Notes: generated by a model not told the origin, from the sequence alone. Positions 52,938 to 62,293 are shown, counted from the first letter of the stretch. The stretch: DNA of 64,000 nucleotides from Clostridia bacterium (GCA_026414765.1 JAOAIJ010000043.1:288650-352649); one strand, 5' to 3'. A program made the numbers and translations.

Positions 52938-53441
52938 ATGCAGCAGTTCCTTCAGATCGGAAAAATAGTAAACACACATGGAATAAAAGGGGAACTAAAA
53001 GTTATACCACTTACAGACGACCCTGAAAGATTCATTAAACTGAAAAAAGTCTACATTGAGCGTAACTCAGTACAAGAAGAAGCAGAAATAGAAGGCGTAA
53101 AGTTTTTTAAATCCATGGTGATTATTAAGCTTAAAGGTATGGACGATATGAATGCAGCAGAGACATTGAAAGAGTCCTACATTTTGGTAGATAGGAAGAA
53201 TGCTGTTAAACTAGCGGAATATTCTTACTTCATTTGTGATCTGATAGGCTGTGAAGTTTTTGATGAAAAAAGGGGCAGGTTGGGAATACTGCACAATATC
53301 ATAAAAACAGGCAGCAATGATGTATATATTGTAAAAGGCGAAGAGAATAAGGAGATTCTTATACCTGCACTTAAAACAGTGGTAAAGGAAATTTCCGTTG
53401 AAGATAAAAAGATAATGGTGTGTTTGCCTGAGGGCTTATAA
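52938..53441 (+). CDS. rimM: 16S rRNA processing protein RimM
   Basis: A 167-residue protein: N-terminal RimM beta-barrel (LQIGKIVNTHGIKGELKVIP; the V-x-R-x-G-R-like FFKSMVIIKLKGMDD) and a C-terminal PRC-barrel (about 95-167; DLIGCEVFDEKRGRLGI, EILIPALKTVVKEI). It binds S19 and assists 30S head assembly. Upstream of trmD as usual. Confidence 0.96.
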   Translation: MQQFLQIGKIVNTHGIKGELKVIPLTDDPERFIKLKKVYIERNSVQEEAEIEGVKFFKSMVIIKLKGMDDMNAAETLKESYILVDRKNAVKLAEYSYFICDLIGCEVFDEKRGRLGILHNIIKTGSNDVYIVKGEENKEILIPALKTVVKEISVEDKKIMVCLPEGL

Positions 53442-53492
53442 ATATTTTTATGTAATAGAAATATATTCAAACAATATTAAGAGGAAACAGCT

Positions 53493-54227
53493 ATGAGATT
53501 TGATGTTTTGACTTTGTTTCCCGAATTGTTCAATGCTGTGATGGGTGAGAGCATCATAGGAAGAGCACAGGAAAATAAGCTCATTGAAATAAATACTGTT
53601 AATATACGTGACTTTTCAAGAGATAAGCACAGGAAAGTTGATGACTACCCTTATGGTGGCGGAAATGGAATGGTTATGATGATACAGCCCATATCCGATG
53701 CCTATAAATCTATAGTTGAAGGCTTGAATTATAAGCCAAAAGTTGTTTATCTCAGCCCGCAAGGCAAAGTATTCGATCAGAAAAAAGCAGATGAGTTAAA
53801 GGAAGATAAGCATTTGATTTTGCTGTGCGGCCACTATGAAGGTGTAGATGAAAGAGTAATAGAAGACCTTGTGGATGAAGAGATATCTATAGGTGATTTT
53901 GTCCTTACGGGAGGAGAATTACCTGCAATGGTTCTCATAGATTGCATAAGCAGATTGATACCAGGCGTACTATCAAATGAGGAGTCATTTTCTGATGAAT
54001 CCCACTATAGTGGCCTCCTGGAATACCCCCAATATACAAGGCCTTATGAATACAATGGCAGAAAAGTACCTGACGTATTGATGTCAGGTCATCATGCTAA
54101 TATAAACAAATGGCGGAGGCAGCAATCTTTATTAAGAACATATAAAAAGCGTCCCGATTTATTTGAAAAATATGAGTTATGTACTGAAGATAAAAAATTA
54201 TTTAGCGAAATCACTAACAATACTTAA
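53493..54227 (+). CDS. trmD: tRNA (guanine37-N1)-methyltransferase
   Basis: A 244-residue SPOUT methyltransferase: MRFDVLTLFPELFNAVMGES, IRDFSRDKHRKVDDYPYGGG, the knot region VYLSPQGK and LLCGHYEGVDERVIE, then SIGDFVLTGGELPAM. It makes m1G37 to prevent frameshifting. ATG 53493 with AAGAGGAAA. Confidence 0.97.
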   Translation: MRFDVLTLFPELFNAVMGESIIGRAQENKLIEINTVNIRDFSRDKHRKVDDYPYGGGNGMVMMIQPISDAYKSIVEGLNYKPKVVYLSPQGKVFDQKKADELKEDKHLILLCGHYEGVDERVIEDLVDEEISIGDFVLTGGELPAMVLIDCISRLIPGVLSNEESFSDESHYSGLLEYPQYTRPYEYNGRKVPDVLMSGHHANINKWRRQQSLLRTYKKRPDLFEKYELCTEDKKLFSEITNNT

Positions 54228-54246
54228 GTCAAAATCAAATTTATCA

Positions 54247-54275
54247 TTTACAAAAACATAATCATATGGTAAAAT
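54247..54275 (+). promoter_or_regulatory. rplS promoter
   Basis: TTTACA (54247-54252), 17 nt, TAAAAT (54270-54275): 5/6 matches in each box. The start site near 54282 matches the beginning of the leader RNA. Confidence 0.65.
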
Positions 54276-54280
54276 ATTGA

Positions 54281-54350
54281 GCGTGTGAAATACGGGCGGT
54301 CCACTGCTAAAGATGGTGAAGTGCTTTGCATGAACGTCTAGGAAAGGGAG
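54281..54350 (+). ncRNA. Candidate L19 (rplS) ribosomal protein leader
   Basis: The roughly 80-nt stretch between the promoter and rplS is G/C-rich compared with its surroundings and contains GGGCGGTCCACTGC, then GTGCTTTGCATGAACGTC just before the ribosome binding site. From memory this resembles the Firmicute L19 leader (Rfam RF00556), thought to bind L19 and control its own gene. I could not run a covariance search. Confidence 0.5.
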
Positions 54351-54361
54351 GAGGCATACAA

Positions 54362-54718
54362 ATGAACATATTGAAAGCAATAGAAAATGAACAGATAAGA
54401 GCAGACGTACCTAAAGTGGAAATCGGTGATTATGTAAAAGTTCATTTAAAGGTTATTGAAGGTAACAGAGAAAGAATTCAGATCTTCGAAGGTACTGTAA
54501 TAGCTAAAAAGGGCGAAGGCATTAAGGAAACTTTTACTGTAAGAAGAATTTCCTATGGTGTTGGAGTTGAAAGAATTTTACCTATTAATTCTCCTAAGAT
54601 TGATAAAGTTGAATTAATAAGAAAAGGTAGAGTTAGAAGAGCTAAACTTTACTTCCTCCGTGAAAGAGTTGGTAAAGCAGCAAAAATTAAAGAAAAGCTT
54701 GATGTTAAAGCAGAATAA
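54362..54718 (+). CDS. rplS: 50S ribosomal protein L19
   Basis: A 118-residue protein from ATG 54362 (AAAGGGAGGAGG 7-10 nt upstream; ATG 54326 lies in the leader). [40 protein letters not shown] and [20 protein letters not shown] are the hallmark segments. Complete, with its own promoter and terminator. Confidence 0.98.
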   Translation: MNILKAIENEQIRADVPKVEIGDYVKVHLKVIEGNRERIQIFEGTVIAKKGEGIKETFTVRRISYGVGVERILPINSPKIDKVELIRKGRVRRAKLYFLRERVGKAAKIKEKLDVKAE

Positions 54719-54728
54719 GAGAAGTAAA

Positions 54729-54760
54729 AAAAGGGACAATAAAAATGTCCCTTTTCTTAT
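54729..54760 (+). terminator. Terminator after rplS
   Basis: AAAAGGGACA (54729-54738) pairs with TGTCCCTTTT (54746-54755), then CTTAT. Confidence 0.82.
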
Positions 54761-54798
54761 ACTATTTAGAATAAACTTATGAGTAGGTAGAAATTATT

Positions 54799-55431
54799 AT
54801 GGATATGGATAATAATATACCAAAAACCAAAAGCAGCAGGAAAAGTAGCTTTAAAGAAGTACTTGAATGGATTCAGGCGATACTGATAGCTGTGGTACTT
54901 GCTTTTTTAATTAGAGGCTTTGTCTTTGAGCAGGCGTTGGTAGATGGCAGTTCGATGCAGGACACTCTGCAGGATGAACAGAGAATTATTGTGTATAAAC
55001 TGGGATACTTTTTTCATTCCCCTGAAAGGGGCGACATAATTACTCTTGAGTACCAGAGAGGAATATTTAATTTTTTGCCTGTTCCTGATCCGGAAGAGAT
55101 AGATTACATAAAGAGAGTAATAGCCATACCGGGAGATGAAATTGATATAAAAGACGATGGATATGTTTATGTAAACGGGGTAAAATTAAGTGAGCCTTAT
55201 GCAAAAGGAATTACAGAAAGAAAAAATATGGATTTCCCAATTAAAATACCACAAAAGAAAGTTTTTGTTTTAGGTGACAATAGAGAAAACAGCAGTGATA
55301 GCAGGATAATCGGATTGATTGATTTTGACAGGATAAGAGGCAAAGCTGTATTTAGGCTATTTCCTTTTAAAGATTTAGGACTCATATATAGTAATATGAA
55401 AGGTGCAAACATAAAGGATTTGGAGGATTAA
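54799..55431 (+). CDS. lepB: Signal peptidase I
   Basis: A 210-residue type I signal peptidase with one N-terminal membrane helix (about 22-45, WIQAILIAVVLAFLIRGFVF). Catalytic Ser in DGSSMQDTL near 54 and general-base Lys in YIKRVIAIPGDEIDI near 107; box E GDNRENSSDSR near 158. It cleaves Sec signal peptides such as that of the DUF5667 protein. Confidence 0.96.
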   Translation: MDMDNNIPKTKSSRKSSFKEVLEWIQAILIAVVLAFLIRGFVFEQALVDGSSMQDTLQDEQRIIVYKLGYFFHSPERGDIITLEYQRGIFNFLPVPDPEEIDYIKRVIAIPGDEIDIKDDGYVYVNGVKLSEPYAKGITERKNMDFPIKIPQKKVFVLGDNRENSSDSRIIGLIDFDRIRGKAVFRLFPFKDLGLIYSNMKGANIKDLED

Positions 55432-55432
55432 G

Positions 55433-56320
55433 ATGAATATACAGTGGTTTCCGGGGCATATGGCTAAAACAAGAAAAATTTTAGCAGAAAACCTGAAGCT
55501 GATAGATGTCGTAATAGAGCTTTTAGATGCAAGAATACCGGTAAGTAGCAAGAATCCGGACATTGATGAAATAGTTAAAAACAAACACAGAATCATAGCC
55601 TTAAACAAGGCGGATCTTGCAGACGAAGCTGCATCGCGGGAATGGAGCAAATGGTATAGCTCACAAGGTTATGCCACTATTTTTATTGATTCTATAAGAG
55701 GTAAAGGAATCAATGAATTAAAAGTAAAACTAAGAAATATTATGAAAGAAAAGCTTGATAGAGAAAAACAGAAAGGAAGGTTATTCAGACCTATAAGGAC
55801 CATGATTGTAGGTGTACCTAACGTAGGTAAATCTTCTTTTATAAACAAAGTAGCCGGAAGAGCCAGTGCGGTAACGGGGGACAAGCCAGGTGTTACCAGA
55901 GGAAAACAATGGATAAGGATAAATGAAGAAATAGAACTTCTTGATACGCCGGGTATCTTGTGGCCAAAATTTGAGGATATGAGGGTTGGAATGAATTTGG
56001 CTTTTACCGGTGCTATCAAGGATGATATAATTGATATAACAGAAGTTGCTGCCGCACTTTTGGAAAGACTCGGGAAAACGTATCCCCAAAATATCATGGA
56101 AAGATTCAAGCTGGAGTCTGTAGGAGAAAAAAGCGGTTTGACACTGCTCAATGAAGCAGGGAAAAAAAGAGGCTGCATTGTATCTGGAGGAGAAATTGAC
56201 CATTCAAGGATTTCTGCAATAGTTCTTGATGAATACCGTGGCGGCAAAATCGGCAGGATAACATTGGAAAGGCCAAATGACCTGATACAGGCTAAAGAGG
56301 AAGTAATTGAAGAAAAATAA
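55433..56320 (+). CDS. rbgA: Ribosome biogenesis GTPase RbgA (YlqF)
   Basis: A 295-residue circularly permuted GTPase: IQWFPGHMAKTRKILAENLK at the start, G4 LNKADLAD near 58, then G1 GVPNVGKSSFIN near 124 and G3 LLDTPGILWP near 169. C-terminal helical ANTAR-like domain. Required for late 50S assembly. ATG 55433 with GGAGG, 1 nt after lepB. Confidence 0.96.
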   Translation: MNIQWFPGHMAKTRKILAENLKLIDVVIELLDARIPVSSKNPDIDEIVKNKHRIIALNKADLADEAASREWSKWYSSQGYATIFIDSIRGKGINELKVKLRNIMKEKLDREKQKGRLFRPIRTMIVGVPNVGKSSFINKVAGRASAVTGDKPGVTRGKQWIRINEEIELLDTPGILWPKFEDMRVGMNLAFTGAIKDDIIDITEVAAALLERLGKTYPQNIMERFKLESVGEKSGLTLLNEAGKKRGCIVSGGEIDHSRISAIVLDEYRGGKIGRITLERPNDLIQAKEEVIEEK

Positions 56321-56341
56321 CGGATTGCTCTGGGGGTAAAA

Positions 56342-57115
56342 ATGAATCAAAAGCCTAAAATAAAGGATATAGAAGGATACATAAAAACTCTGGATATTGA
56401 TTCGGCATTGGAATACCTGTATGCAACACAGGATACATATCATATAGATCTCACAAAACAAATAGAAAAGCATAAGAAGAAAAAAGCTGCATTAGATAAG
56501 GAAAAAGAACGCTTTCTGGATATGTGCAGATATGAAAAGGAAGGATATGCAAGGGGCAAAAGGTTTATTGCGGGAATAGATGAGGCAGGGAGAGGACCAT
56601 TGGCAGGACCTGTGGTAGCTGCAGCTGTTATTCTTCCTGAAGAGGTATTTATAGCAAACCTAAATGACTCAAAAAAGCTTTCTGCACAGCAGAGGGATTT
56701 GTTATTTGATGAAATAAAGGAAAAAGCAGTAGCTTACGGAATAGGTATGTCTGACGAGAAATGCATTGACGGTATAAATATATTAAATGCAACCAAAAAA
56801 GCTATGAAGGCAGCGGTAGAATCATTGAAACCTGCACCGGAACTAATACTGATTGATGCTGTGAAGCTTGAAGAAGTATATATAGAACAGGAGGCTATAA
56901 TAAAAGGGGATGCTCTCAGTATTTCGATTGCTGCTGCATCCATTTTAGCTAAAGTTACAAGAGATAGGTTGATCGAAGAAATGGATGGGCTATACCCTCA
57001 GTATGGATTTGCAAAGCATAAGGGATATGGAACAAAAGAACATATAGATGCTATAAAAAAATTTGGGATTTGTCCGATACATAGAATAAGCTTTACAAAA
57101 AATTTTACTGGATAA
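56342..57115 (+). CDS. rnhB: Ribonuclease HII
   Basis: A 257-residue protein with a 75-residue N-terminal extension typical of Firmicute RnhB. Catalytic residues: Asp-Glu in IAGIDEAGRGPLAGPVV near 81, Asp in LILIDAVKL near 172 and later Asp in the KVTRDRLIEEMD segment near 210. Removes ribonucleotides from DNA. GGGGG before ATG 56342. Confidence 0.96.
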   Translation: MNQKPKIKDIEGYIKTLDIDSALEYLYATQDTYHIDLTKQIEKHKKKKAALDKEKERFLDMCRYEKEGYARGKRFIAGIDEAGRGPLAGPVVAAAVILPEEVFIANLNDSKKLSAQQRDLLFDEIKEKAVAYGIGMSDEKCIDGINILNATKKAMKAAVESLKPAPELILIDAVKLEEVYIEQEAIIKGDALSISIAAASILAKVTRDRLIEEMDGLYPQYGFAKHKGYGTKEHIDAIKKFGICPIHRISFTKNFTG

Positions 57116-57127
57116 ATGGGGGCATTT

Positions 57128-58825
57128 ATGAGAATTGATGGGTTATTTCAGAGTCAAATCATTAATCTTTCCGGTTTGGAAGGCATTCTGGAAAGAGCAA
57201 ATGCAGGTGACATTGTAAGAGCACAAATTCTCGAGATAACATCAAATGAGCTTATACTAAAACTTTTTGATGGCTCTACCATTAATGCTTCTACTACGGG
57301 CAGTACGGAAAATCTGGGGTTGAAACGAGGGGATTTTGCCGATTTCAGAGTAAAGGACAAACAGGATAATAAAGTATTGCTTGAAACAATTAAAAGCGCC
57401 ACTATAAAGAAAGAAGAGGGAAGTGAAGAACTGGTCAGGCAAATGAAAACTTTAGGTATTATACCGGATGGTGAAAATCTGGCTATATCTAAAGAAATCA
57501 AATCAAATGGACTTCCTCTAAATAAGGAGAATTTTGAAAAGGCAGTTGATATACTTGGAAGGTTTAAGGACATAAACCCTGCAAAGGCAGTTTTTCTTTT
57601 TGCAAACAAACTGGGAGCAGAGGAAAAGAACATATCTGCTCTAAAGCAACTGGTAGATGAAAAAGTTAAGATAACCCAAAGTATTGAAGGACTTGTGAAA
57701 TCTCTGGAAAAGATTGAGGATGAAATAGTTCTTAAGAATATGGTTGAACGGCTGACAAATAAGAATGTAGAAGAAAATGCAATTACAGATTTTAAGCCGG
57801 CGGGAAAAATCATTTATGGTTCTAAAGATAGGGATTCTACCCATATTGAAATAGGAAAGCATTTTGGTGAGATAGACAAATTGCTGGATAATCTGATAGA
57901 TAAATCTGTGAAAACCGGCAAAGGAGTAGATGCAGCAGCCTCTGATTCTGCTGTACTTAACAAAATTAAGACTTTTATTGAAAACAATAAATTCTCAGCA
58001 GGGGAAATGAGTGAGAAATTTGAGAATTTCCTAATCAGAAATATATATGAGCACGATAAGTCAAATCTAAGGCAAAAAGCTGAAATCCTGGATATTATCA
58101 ATAAAATTTCAAATATATTTAAGCAGATTGATGAAATCAAAGACTATAGCAATATTGAGAACCAAAAGTCAGTAAAGCATGATTCTACTCAAACACAAAA
58201 TTATGAAAATAAAACTATAAGAGATATATTCAGTAAGTTATTTGTAAGTATAGACTCAGAAAATCTTAAAGAGGAAGTAAATGTAAAGAATATATACAAA
58301 GAATTGTACAGTAATCTAAGCATAGTGAAAGATACTCTGGAATTAAGTAATATAGCAAATAAGACTGCACTAATAAACAATATTGAACAAATGGAAGATA
58401 ATATCAGGTTTATGAACCAGCTGAACAATTATAGCACGTATATTCAAATCCCGCTAAACATATTTGACCGCAATACTACCGGTGAGTTTTATGTATTGAA
58501 AAGGGATTCCAGAAAACAGAGAATTAATCCGGAAAACACTACTATGTTCATTTCGCTTAATACAGAGAACATGGGGCAGGTTGATACATTTTTGGGACTA
58601 AACAAGAAAAACATAAGCATCAACATGAGAGTTGAGGACAATAAAATAGTAAGCTTTATAAAAGGGTATCATAAAGAGCTGTATGACAGGCTAAAGGAAA
58701 AAGGCTACAAGCTGGTGGATTTTAAATTTAAGATTTCTGAAGAAGATATTAATCTGACTAACATTGCTGAAGTTGCAGAAAAGGAATTCGCGCAAGGCAG
58801 GGTTACGATAGATTATCGATTATAG
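57128..58825 (+). CDS. YlqG-like protein, FliK hook-length-control related
   Basis: A 565-residue, mostly helical, polar protein from ATG 57128 (GGGGG 5 nt upstream). The start contains an SH3/OB-like segment (LERANAGDIVRAQILEITSN), the middle is low-complexity Lys/Asn/Glu, and the last ~130 residues (YIQIPLNIFDRNTTGEFYVL; NTENMGQVDTFLGLNKKNIS) resemble the C-terminal domain of FliK. B. subtilis ylqG occupies the same place after rnhB. No other flagellar genes are nearby apart from the FlhB-like gene that follows, so the role is unclear. Confidence 0.7.
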   Translation: MRIDGLFQSQIINLSGLEGILERANAGDIVRAQILEITSNELILKLFDGSTINASTTGSTENLGLKRGDFADFRVKDKQDNKVLLETIKSATIKKEEGSEELVRQMKTLGIIPDGENLAISKEIKSNGLPLNKENFEKAVDILGRFKDINPAKAVFLFANKLGAEEKNISALKQLVDEKVKITQSIEGLVKSLEKIEDEIVLKNMVERLTNKNVEENAITDFKPAGKIIYGSKDRDSTHIEIGKHFGEIDKLLDNLIDKSVKTGKGVDAAASDSAVLNKIKTFIENNKFSAGEMSEKFENFLIRNIYEHDKSNLRQKAEILDIINKISNIFKQIDEIKDYSNIENQKSVKHDSTQTQNYENKTIRDIFSKLFVSIDSENLKEEVNVKNIYKELYSNLSIVKDTLELSNIANKTALINNIEQMEDNIRFMNQLNNYSTYIQIPLNIFDRNTTGEFYVLKRDSRKQRINPENTTMFISLNTENMGQVDTFLGLNKKNISINMRVEDNKIVSFIKGYHKELYDRLKEKGYKLVDFKFKISEEDINLTNIAEVAEKEFAQGRVTIDYRL

Positions 58826-58850
58826 GTCTATGTTGGGACTGGGGTAAAGT

Positions 58851-59150
58851 ATGAGTGAGACTAATGAAAAGAAAATAAAAAAGGTTGCTGCCCTCAAATA
58901 TTTGCCTGGTGAAGATAAAGCTCCCAAAATAGTTGCTTTGGGAAAAGGCGAAATAGCAGAAAAGATTGTGGAAACAGCAAAGGCAAACAACGTACCTGTT
59001 TATGAAAACGCCCAGCTTGCACATACATTAAGCTCGCTAAGCATTGGTGATGATATACCTCAGGAGCTTTATGAAGTAGTGGCTGAAATACTTGTTTTTG
59101 TCAGTAATATGGACAGAGAGTATGGAGGGAAAAATGCCTCCGGAAAATAA
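58851..59150 (+). CDS. FlhB C-terminal-like protein (YlqH family)
   Basis: A 99-residue protein matching only the cytoplasmic export-switch domain of FlhB/YscU: AALKYLPGEDKAPKIVALGK, IVETAKANNVPVYENAQLAH and IPQELYEVVAEILVFV. The autocleavage site NPTH of full FlhB is absent. Membrane part missing. Same place as B. subtilis ylqH. Its partner is presumably the FliK-like protein before it. Confidence 0.85.
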   Translation: MSETNEKKIKKVAALKYLPGEDKAPKIVALGKGEIAEKIVETAKANNVPVYENAQLAHTLSSLSIGDDIPQELYEVVAEILVFVSNMDREYGGKNASGK

Positions 59151-59499
59151 AAGATTATTTGGTAAAAAGGGTGAAGATATTGCCGTAAAACACCTCAAAG
59201 AGAATAATTATGTCATTGTACAAAGAAATTTCAGAGAAGGAAGAATCGGCGAAATAGATATAATTGCCCGGGAAAGGGAATTTATCTGCTTTGTAGAAGT
59301 AAAAGCACGTACAAGCATTGAGTTTGGTATGCCTTCAGAAGCTGTAAATTACAGGAAGCAATCTAAAATAAAAAAGCTGGCATATATTTATGTAAGCAAA
59401 CATAAATTATATGACAGTAACTTAAGATTTGATATAGTTGAGATAGTATTCAGCAAAGACAAGGAATACACAATAAACCTCATTAAGAATGCTTTTTAG
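59134..59499 (+). CDS. UPF0102 family protein (YraN-like nuclease fold)
   Basis: A 121-residue protein from ATG 59134 (GGAGG 5 nt upstream), overlapping the FlhB-like gene by 17 nt. FGKKGEDIAVKHLKENNYVI, GEIDIIARERE and ICFVEVKARTS give the endonuclease-like E...D...ExK pattern of the restriction-endonuclease fold. A Holliday-junction-resolvase-like role is suspected for the family. Confidence 0.93.
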   Translation: MPPENKRLFGKKGEDIAVKHLKENNYVIVQRNFREGRIGEIDIIAREREFICFVEVKARTSIEFGMPSEAVNYRKQSKIKKLAYIYVSKHKLYDSNLRFDIVEIVFSKDKEYTINLIKNAF

Positions 59500-59533
59500 T
59501 AGTCATGGTCGAAAAAATTAAGAAATTTTTACA

Positions 59534-60658
59534 TTAACTTTTTATTGTAGAATCATCAATTCCTTTTGCCTTAAGCCTGTTTTCAACGTATTCTCCAACG
59601 AATTCTTTAATTACAGCTGTTACAGGTATAGCAATAAACATCCCCATTATTCCAAATGTAGCTCCTCCTACCATTAAAGCAACAATAATCAATAAAGGAG
59701 TAAGGCCGGTCTGATTTCCGATTATTTTTGGACTTAGTATCCAACTGTCAAGCTGCTGTAAAACAAGCAGAAACAGAAATACAAAGAGTGCTTTTATCGG
59801 ACTGATTATTAGTATTATTATTACGGCAGGGATAAGACCTACTATTCCGCCTATGTAAGGTATAAGATTTGTTACTCCGACAATTATACTGATAAGAAGG
59901 GCAAAGGGGACTTTGAATGTAAATAGTCCCAGGAAGCAGATGACACCTATTATGGCTGAATCGATCAGCTTACCAATTATATATTTTGAAAAAGCATTGT
60001 TTAGCTTTCTTCCTATGTTAATTGACATCTTTGCTGTGTTTGAACTTAAAACTGCAAATAACAGCTTCTTTATCTTTATAATAAGCTTTTCCTTATCGGA
60101 TAAAAGATAAATTGAAATCAAAATACCGAAAATAAGCTTAAGCATAGTTGAAGTAAGATCTATGATTTTTTTGAAAACAAAGTTTAGAGATATGTTGAGA
60201 AAACCTTTAACCATCTGCAAAATATCATTAATGTTGTTTTCAAGATATGTATACACATCATATTTATCATCAAGCTTCAGATCATCGATAATCTCTGTTA
60301 TCCAGCTTTGTGTGCTTGTAACATACGAATCAAGGTTTTTTAGGAACATACCGATGTTTTCAACTAAAATCGGCGTTATTACGATTATTACAAAAGCTAT
60401 AAGTGCAACAAACAACAAATAAATAATCAGTATGCTGAATATTCTGTTTATTTTGAACTTACGTTCCAGATAAACCATCATAGGATTTAAGAGAAACGCA
60501 ATTACAAAAGCCCAAATAAGATAACTGAAGATAGATATGACATATCTTAAGCCACCAAAAAGGAATCCGGGTTCGTTTACTATTTTAAAGAGAATGAAGG
60601 AGATAAGTATAATTGGTATTAATTCAAGGTGTTTTATCTTTTTTTTGTTTATAAACAT
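59534..60658 (-). CDS. AI-2E family transporter (PerM/YtvI-like)
   Basis: A 374-residue protein from ATG 60658 (AGGAT about 9 nt upstream; the frame is open further up to 60868 but without support, and it would overlap the divergent dipeptidase). About eight membrane helices, with the periplasmic-type amphipathic segment near residues 100-190 and the conserved core GVTNLIPYIGGIVGLIPAVI and LDSWILSPKIIGNQTGLTPL, ending FIAIPVTAVIKE. Family members export signalling molecules or sodium; the substrate here is unknown. Confidence 0.88.
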   Translation of the reverse strand: MFINKKKIKHLELIPIILISFILFKIVNEPGFLFGGLRYVISIFSYLIWAFVIAFLLNPMMVYLERKFKINRIFSILIIYLLFVALIAFVIIVITPILVENIGMFLKNLDSYVTSTQSWITEIIDDLKLDDKYDVYTYLENNINDILQMVKGFLNISLNFVFKKIIDLTSTMLKLIFGILISIYLLSDKEKLIIKIKKLLFAVLSSNTAKMSINIGRKLNNAFSKYIIGKLIDSAIIGVICFLGLFTFKVPFALLISIIVGVTNLIPYIGGIVGLIPAVIIILIISPIKALFVFLFLLVLQQLDSWILSPKIIGNQTGLTPLLIIVALMVGGATFGIMGMFIAIPVTAVIKEFVGEYVENRLKAKGIDDSTIKS

Positions 60659-60787
60659 ATATTGAATCATCCTGCATAAATATGATAATGTGATTATAGC
60701 ATAGTATTGATGAAAAGCAAAGTATGGCTTCTTAATGAAAAATGTACACTCGTGTGTTAATGCATAGCCGAGCAAAAGGAGAAAGAC

Positions 60788-61723
60788 ATGATATATGTGG
60801 ATGCTCATTGTGATACTATAACAAAGATAATGGAATTTAGACAAGACCTGAACAGAAATAGCTGCCATATAGATATTGAGAGGATGAATAGGGTAGGGAG
60901 TTGTATTCAGTTTTTTGCCGCATTCATAGATCCTTCCTTTGGTCAGGCATATGCAATGAAGCGTGCTGTTCAGATTATAGATAAGTATTACTTAGAAACA
61001 GAAAAATATAGTGACAGCATAATGTCATGTTGTAATTATAGCGATATAGAAAGGGCTTTGTCCGAAAAAAAGGCTGCAGCCTTATTATCTATAGAGGGTG
61101 GTGATGCCCTTCAAGGAGATATGTCAGCTTTAAGAATGTTTTACAGACTAGGTGTAAGAAGTGTTTGCCTCACATGGAACCACAGAAATGAGATAGCAGA
61201 CGGAGTGGGAGATTCATCTACAGGCGGAGGGCTGACATCTTTCGGAAGAGAAGCAGTGAGAGAGATGAATAGGCTGGGTATGCTGGTAGACCTGTCGCAT
61301 ATAGCTGAAAAAGGCTTTTGGGATGTAATGGATATTACTAAAGCACCCGTAATTGTATCACATTCAAACGCTAAGAAAATTTGCAGTCACAGAAGGAATC
61401 TTACTGATGAGCAGCTATTAGCTGTAAAGAATAACGGTGGAGTAGTCGGAATCAATCTTTATCCACATTTCCTGAACGATTCGGGCAAAGCTTCCATGAA
61501 AGATATCATTGCACATATAGAATATATTGCCGGTTTGATTGGTACTGAGCATATGGGTATTGGTGCTGATTTTGACGGTATTGAAAGTACTCCTGAAGGT
61601 ATAAACGGAATTGAAGACATAGCATCAATCATTAAAGAACTGGAAAAACTCAACTATAAAAGTAAAGACATTGAGGATTTTGCTGGAATGAATTTTCTTA
61701 GGGTAATTAAGGAAGTGTTGTAG
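60788..61723 (+). CDS. Membrane dipeptidase, peptidase family M19
   Basis: A 311-residue zinc dipeptidase: YVDAHCDTITKIMEF (first metal motif HxD), LLSIEGGDALQGDM (bridging Glu), CLTWNHRNEIADG, LVDLSHIAEKGFWDV and VIVSHSNAKKICSHRRNLTD (metal His), HMGIGADFDGIESTPEGI near the end (Asp). No signal peptide, so it probably acts in the cytoplasm on dipeptides or D-amino-acid peptides. AAAAGGAG before ATG 60788. Confidence 0.95.
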   Translation: MIYVDAHCDTITKIMEFRQDLNRNSCHIDIERMNRVGSCIQFFAAFIDPSFGQAYAMKRAVQIIDKYYLETEKYSDSIMSCCNYSDIERALSEKKAAALLSIEGGDALQGDMSALRMFYRLGVRSVCLTWNHRNEIADGVGDSSTGGGLTSFGREAVREMNRLGMLVDLSHIAEKGFWDVMDITKAPVIVSHSNAKKICSHRRNLTDEQLLAVKNNGGVVGINLYPHFLNDSGKASMKDIIAHIEYIAGLIGTEHMGIGADFDGIESTPEGINGIEDIASIIKELEKLNYKSKDIEDFAGMNFLRVIKEVL

Positions 61724-61783
61724 CACATCTTTCAAAACCAATGGATAAATAACTGTTTTATAATAAATAATTGAAAGCAAGTG

Positions 61784-61809
61784 AAAGCCGGCTCGTATAA
61801 GCCGGCTTT
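61784..61809. terminator. Bidirectional terminator between the dipeptidase and rubredoxin-like genes
   Basis: AAAGCCGGCT (61784-61793), loop CGTATA, AGCCGGCTTT (61800-61809); 10-bp perfect stem. Confidence 0.75.
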
Positions 61810-61811
61810 AC

Positions 61812-62147
61812 TCACCATTTTCCTTTACCCATATGACCGGCCAGTTCGGCTTTTGCAATCTGCTTCATAATCCAAGCTGCGTTTTTAGCTTTTTCAAAAG
61901 AGGCTACACATGCGGGATCAAGATTTAGCTTTATCCCTTCTTCACTTAAAGCTGTAATTTTCATAGCAAGCCCGATAATTTCCATATGAATATCGTTAGT
62001 TCTGTCTGATTTATAAATCTTTTCCGCATCTTCCGGATTCAATTCATTGAATTTTTCCTTTGACGCGCCGCATTTCGGGCAATTTTCAGGTGCACTCTCA
62101 CCTTCATGTATGTATCCGCATACAGTACATTTCCACAGTTTTCTCAT
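61812..62147 (-). CDS. Rubredoxin-like domain protein
   Basis: A 111-residue protein from ATG 62147 (AAAGGA about 10 nt upstream; TTG 62165 overlaps that site). Residues 1-35 are a rubrerythrin-type rubredoxin knuckle, WKCTVCGYIHEGESAPENCP then KCGASKEKF (CxxC twice), which should bind one Fe or Zn. Residues 45-111 form helices with AMKITALSEEGIKLNL and AAWIMKQIAKAELAGHMGKG and lack the ferritin-like EExxH motifs, so it is not a full rubrerythrin. A redox or oxidative-stress role is inferred. Confidence 0.82.
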   Translation of the reverse strand: MRKLWKCTVCGYIHEGESAPENCPKCGASKEKFNELNPEDAEKIYKSDRTNDIHMEIIGLAMKITALSEEGIKLNLDPACVASFEKAKNAAWIMKQIAKAELAGHMGKGKW

Positions 62148-62293
62148 AAACACACATCCTTTCAAATTGTTCTAAAAATTAATTAGTATTAATAAAAGAT
62201 ATCAATTTTAAAATTACAATATTAATTTACCAAAATATTTTGGTATTAAACAAAAATTATTATTGAATATATAAAGATTGTATTGTTTAGAGA

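Noticed and set aside
59534..60868. Longer AI-2E permease starting at 60868
   Set aside because: The extra 70 residues would run across the divergent dipeptidase start and resemble no family member; ATG 60658 gives the usual length.
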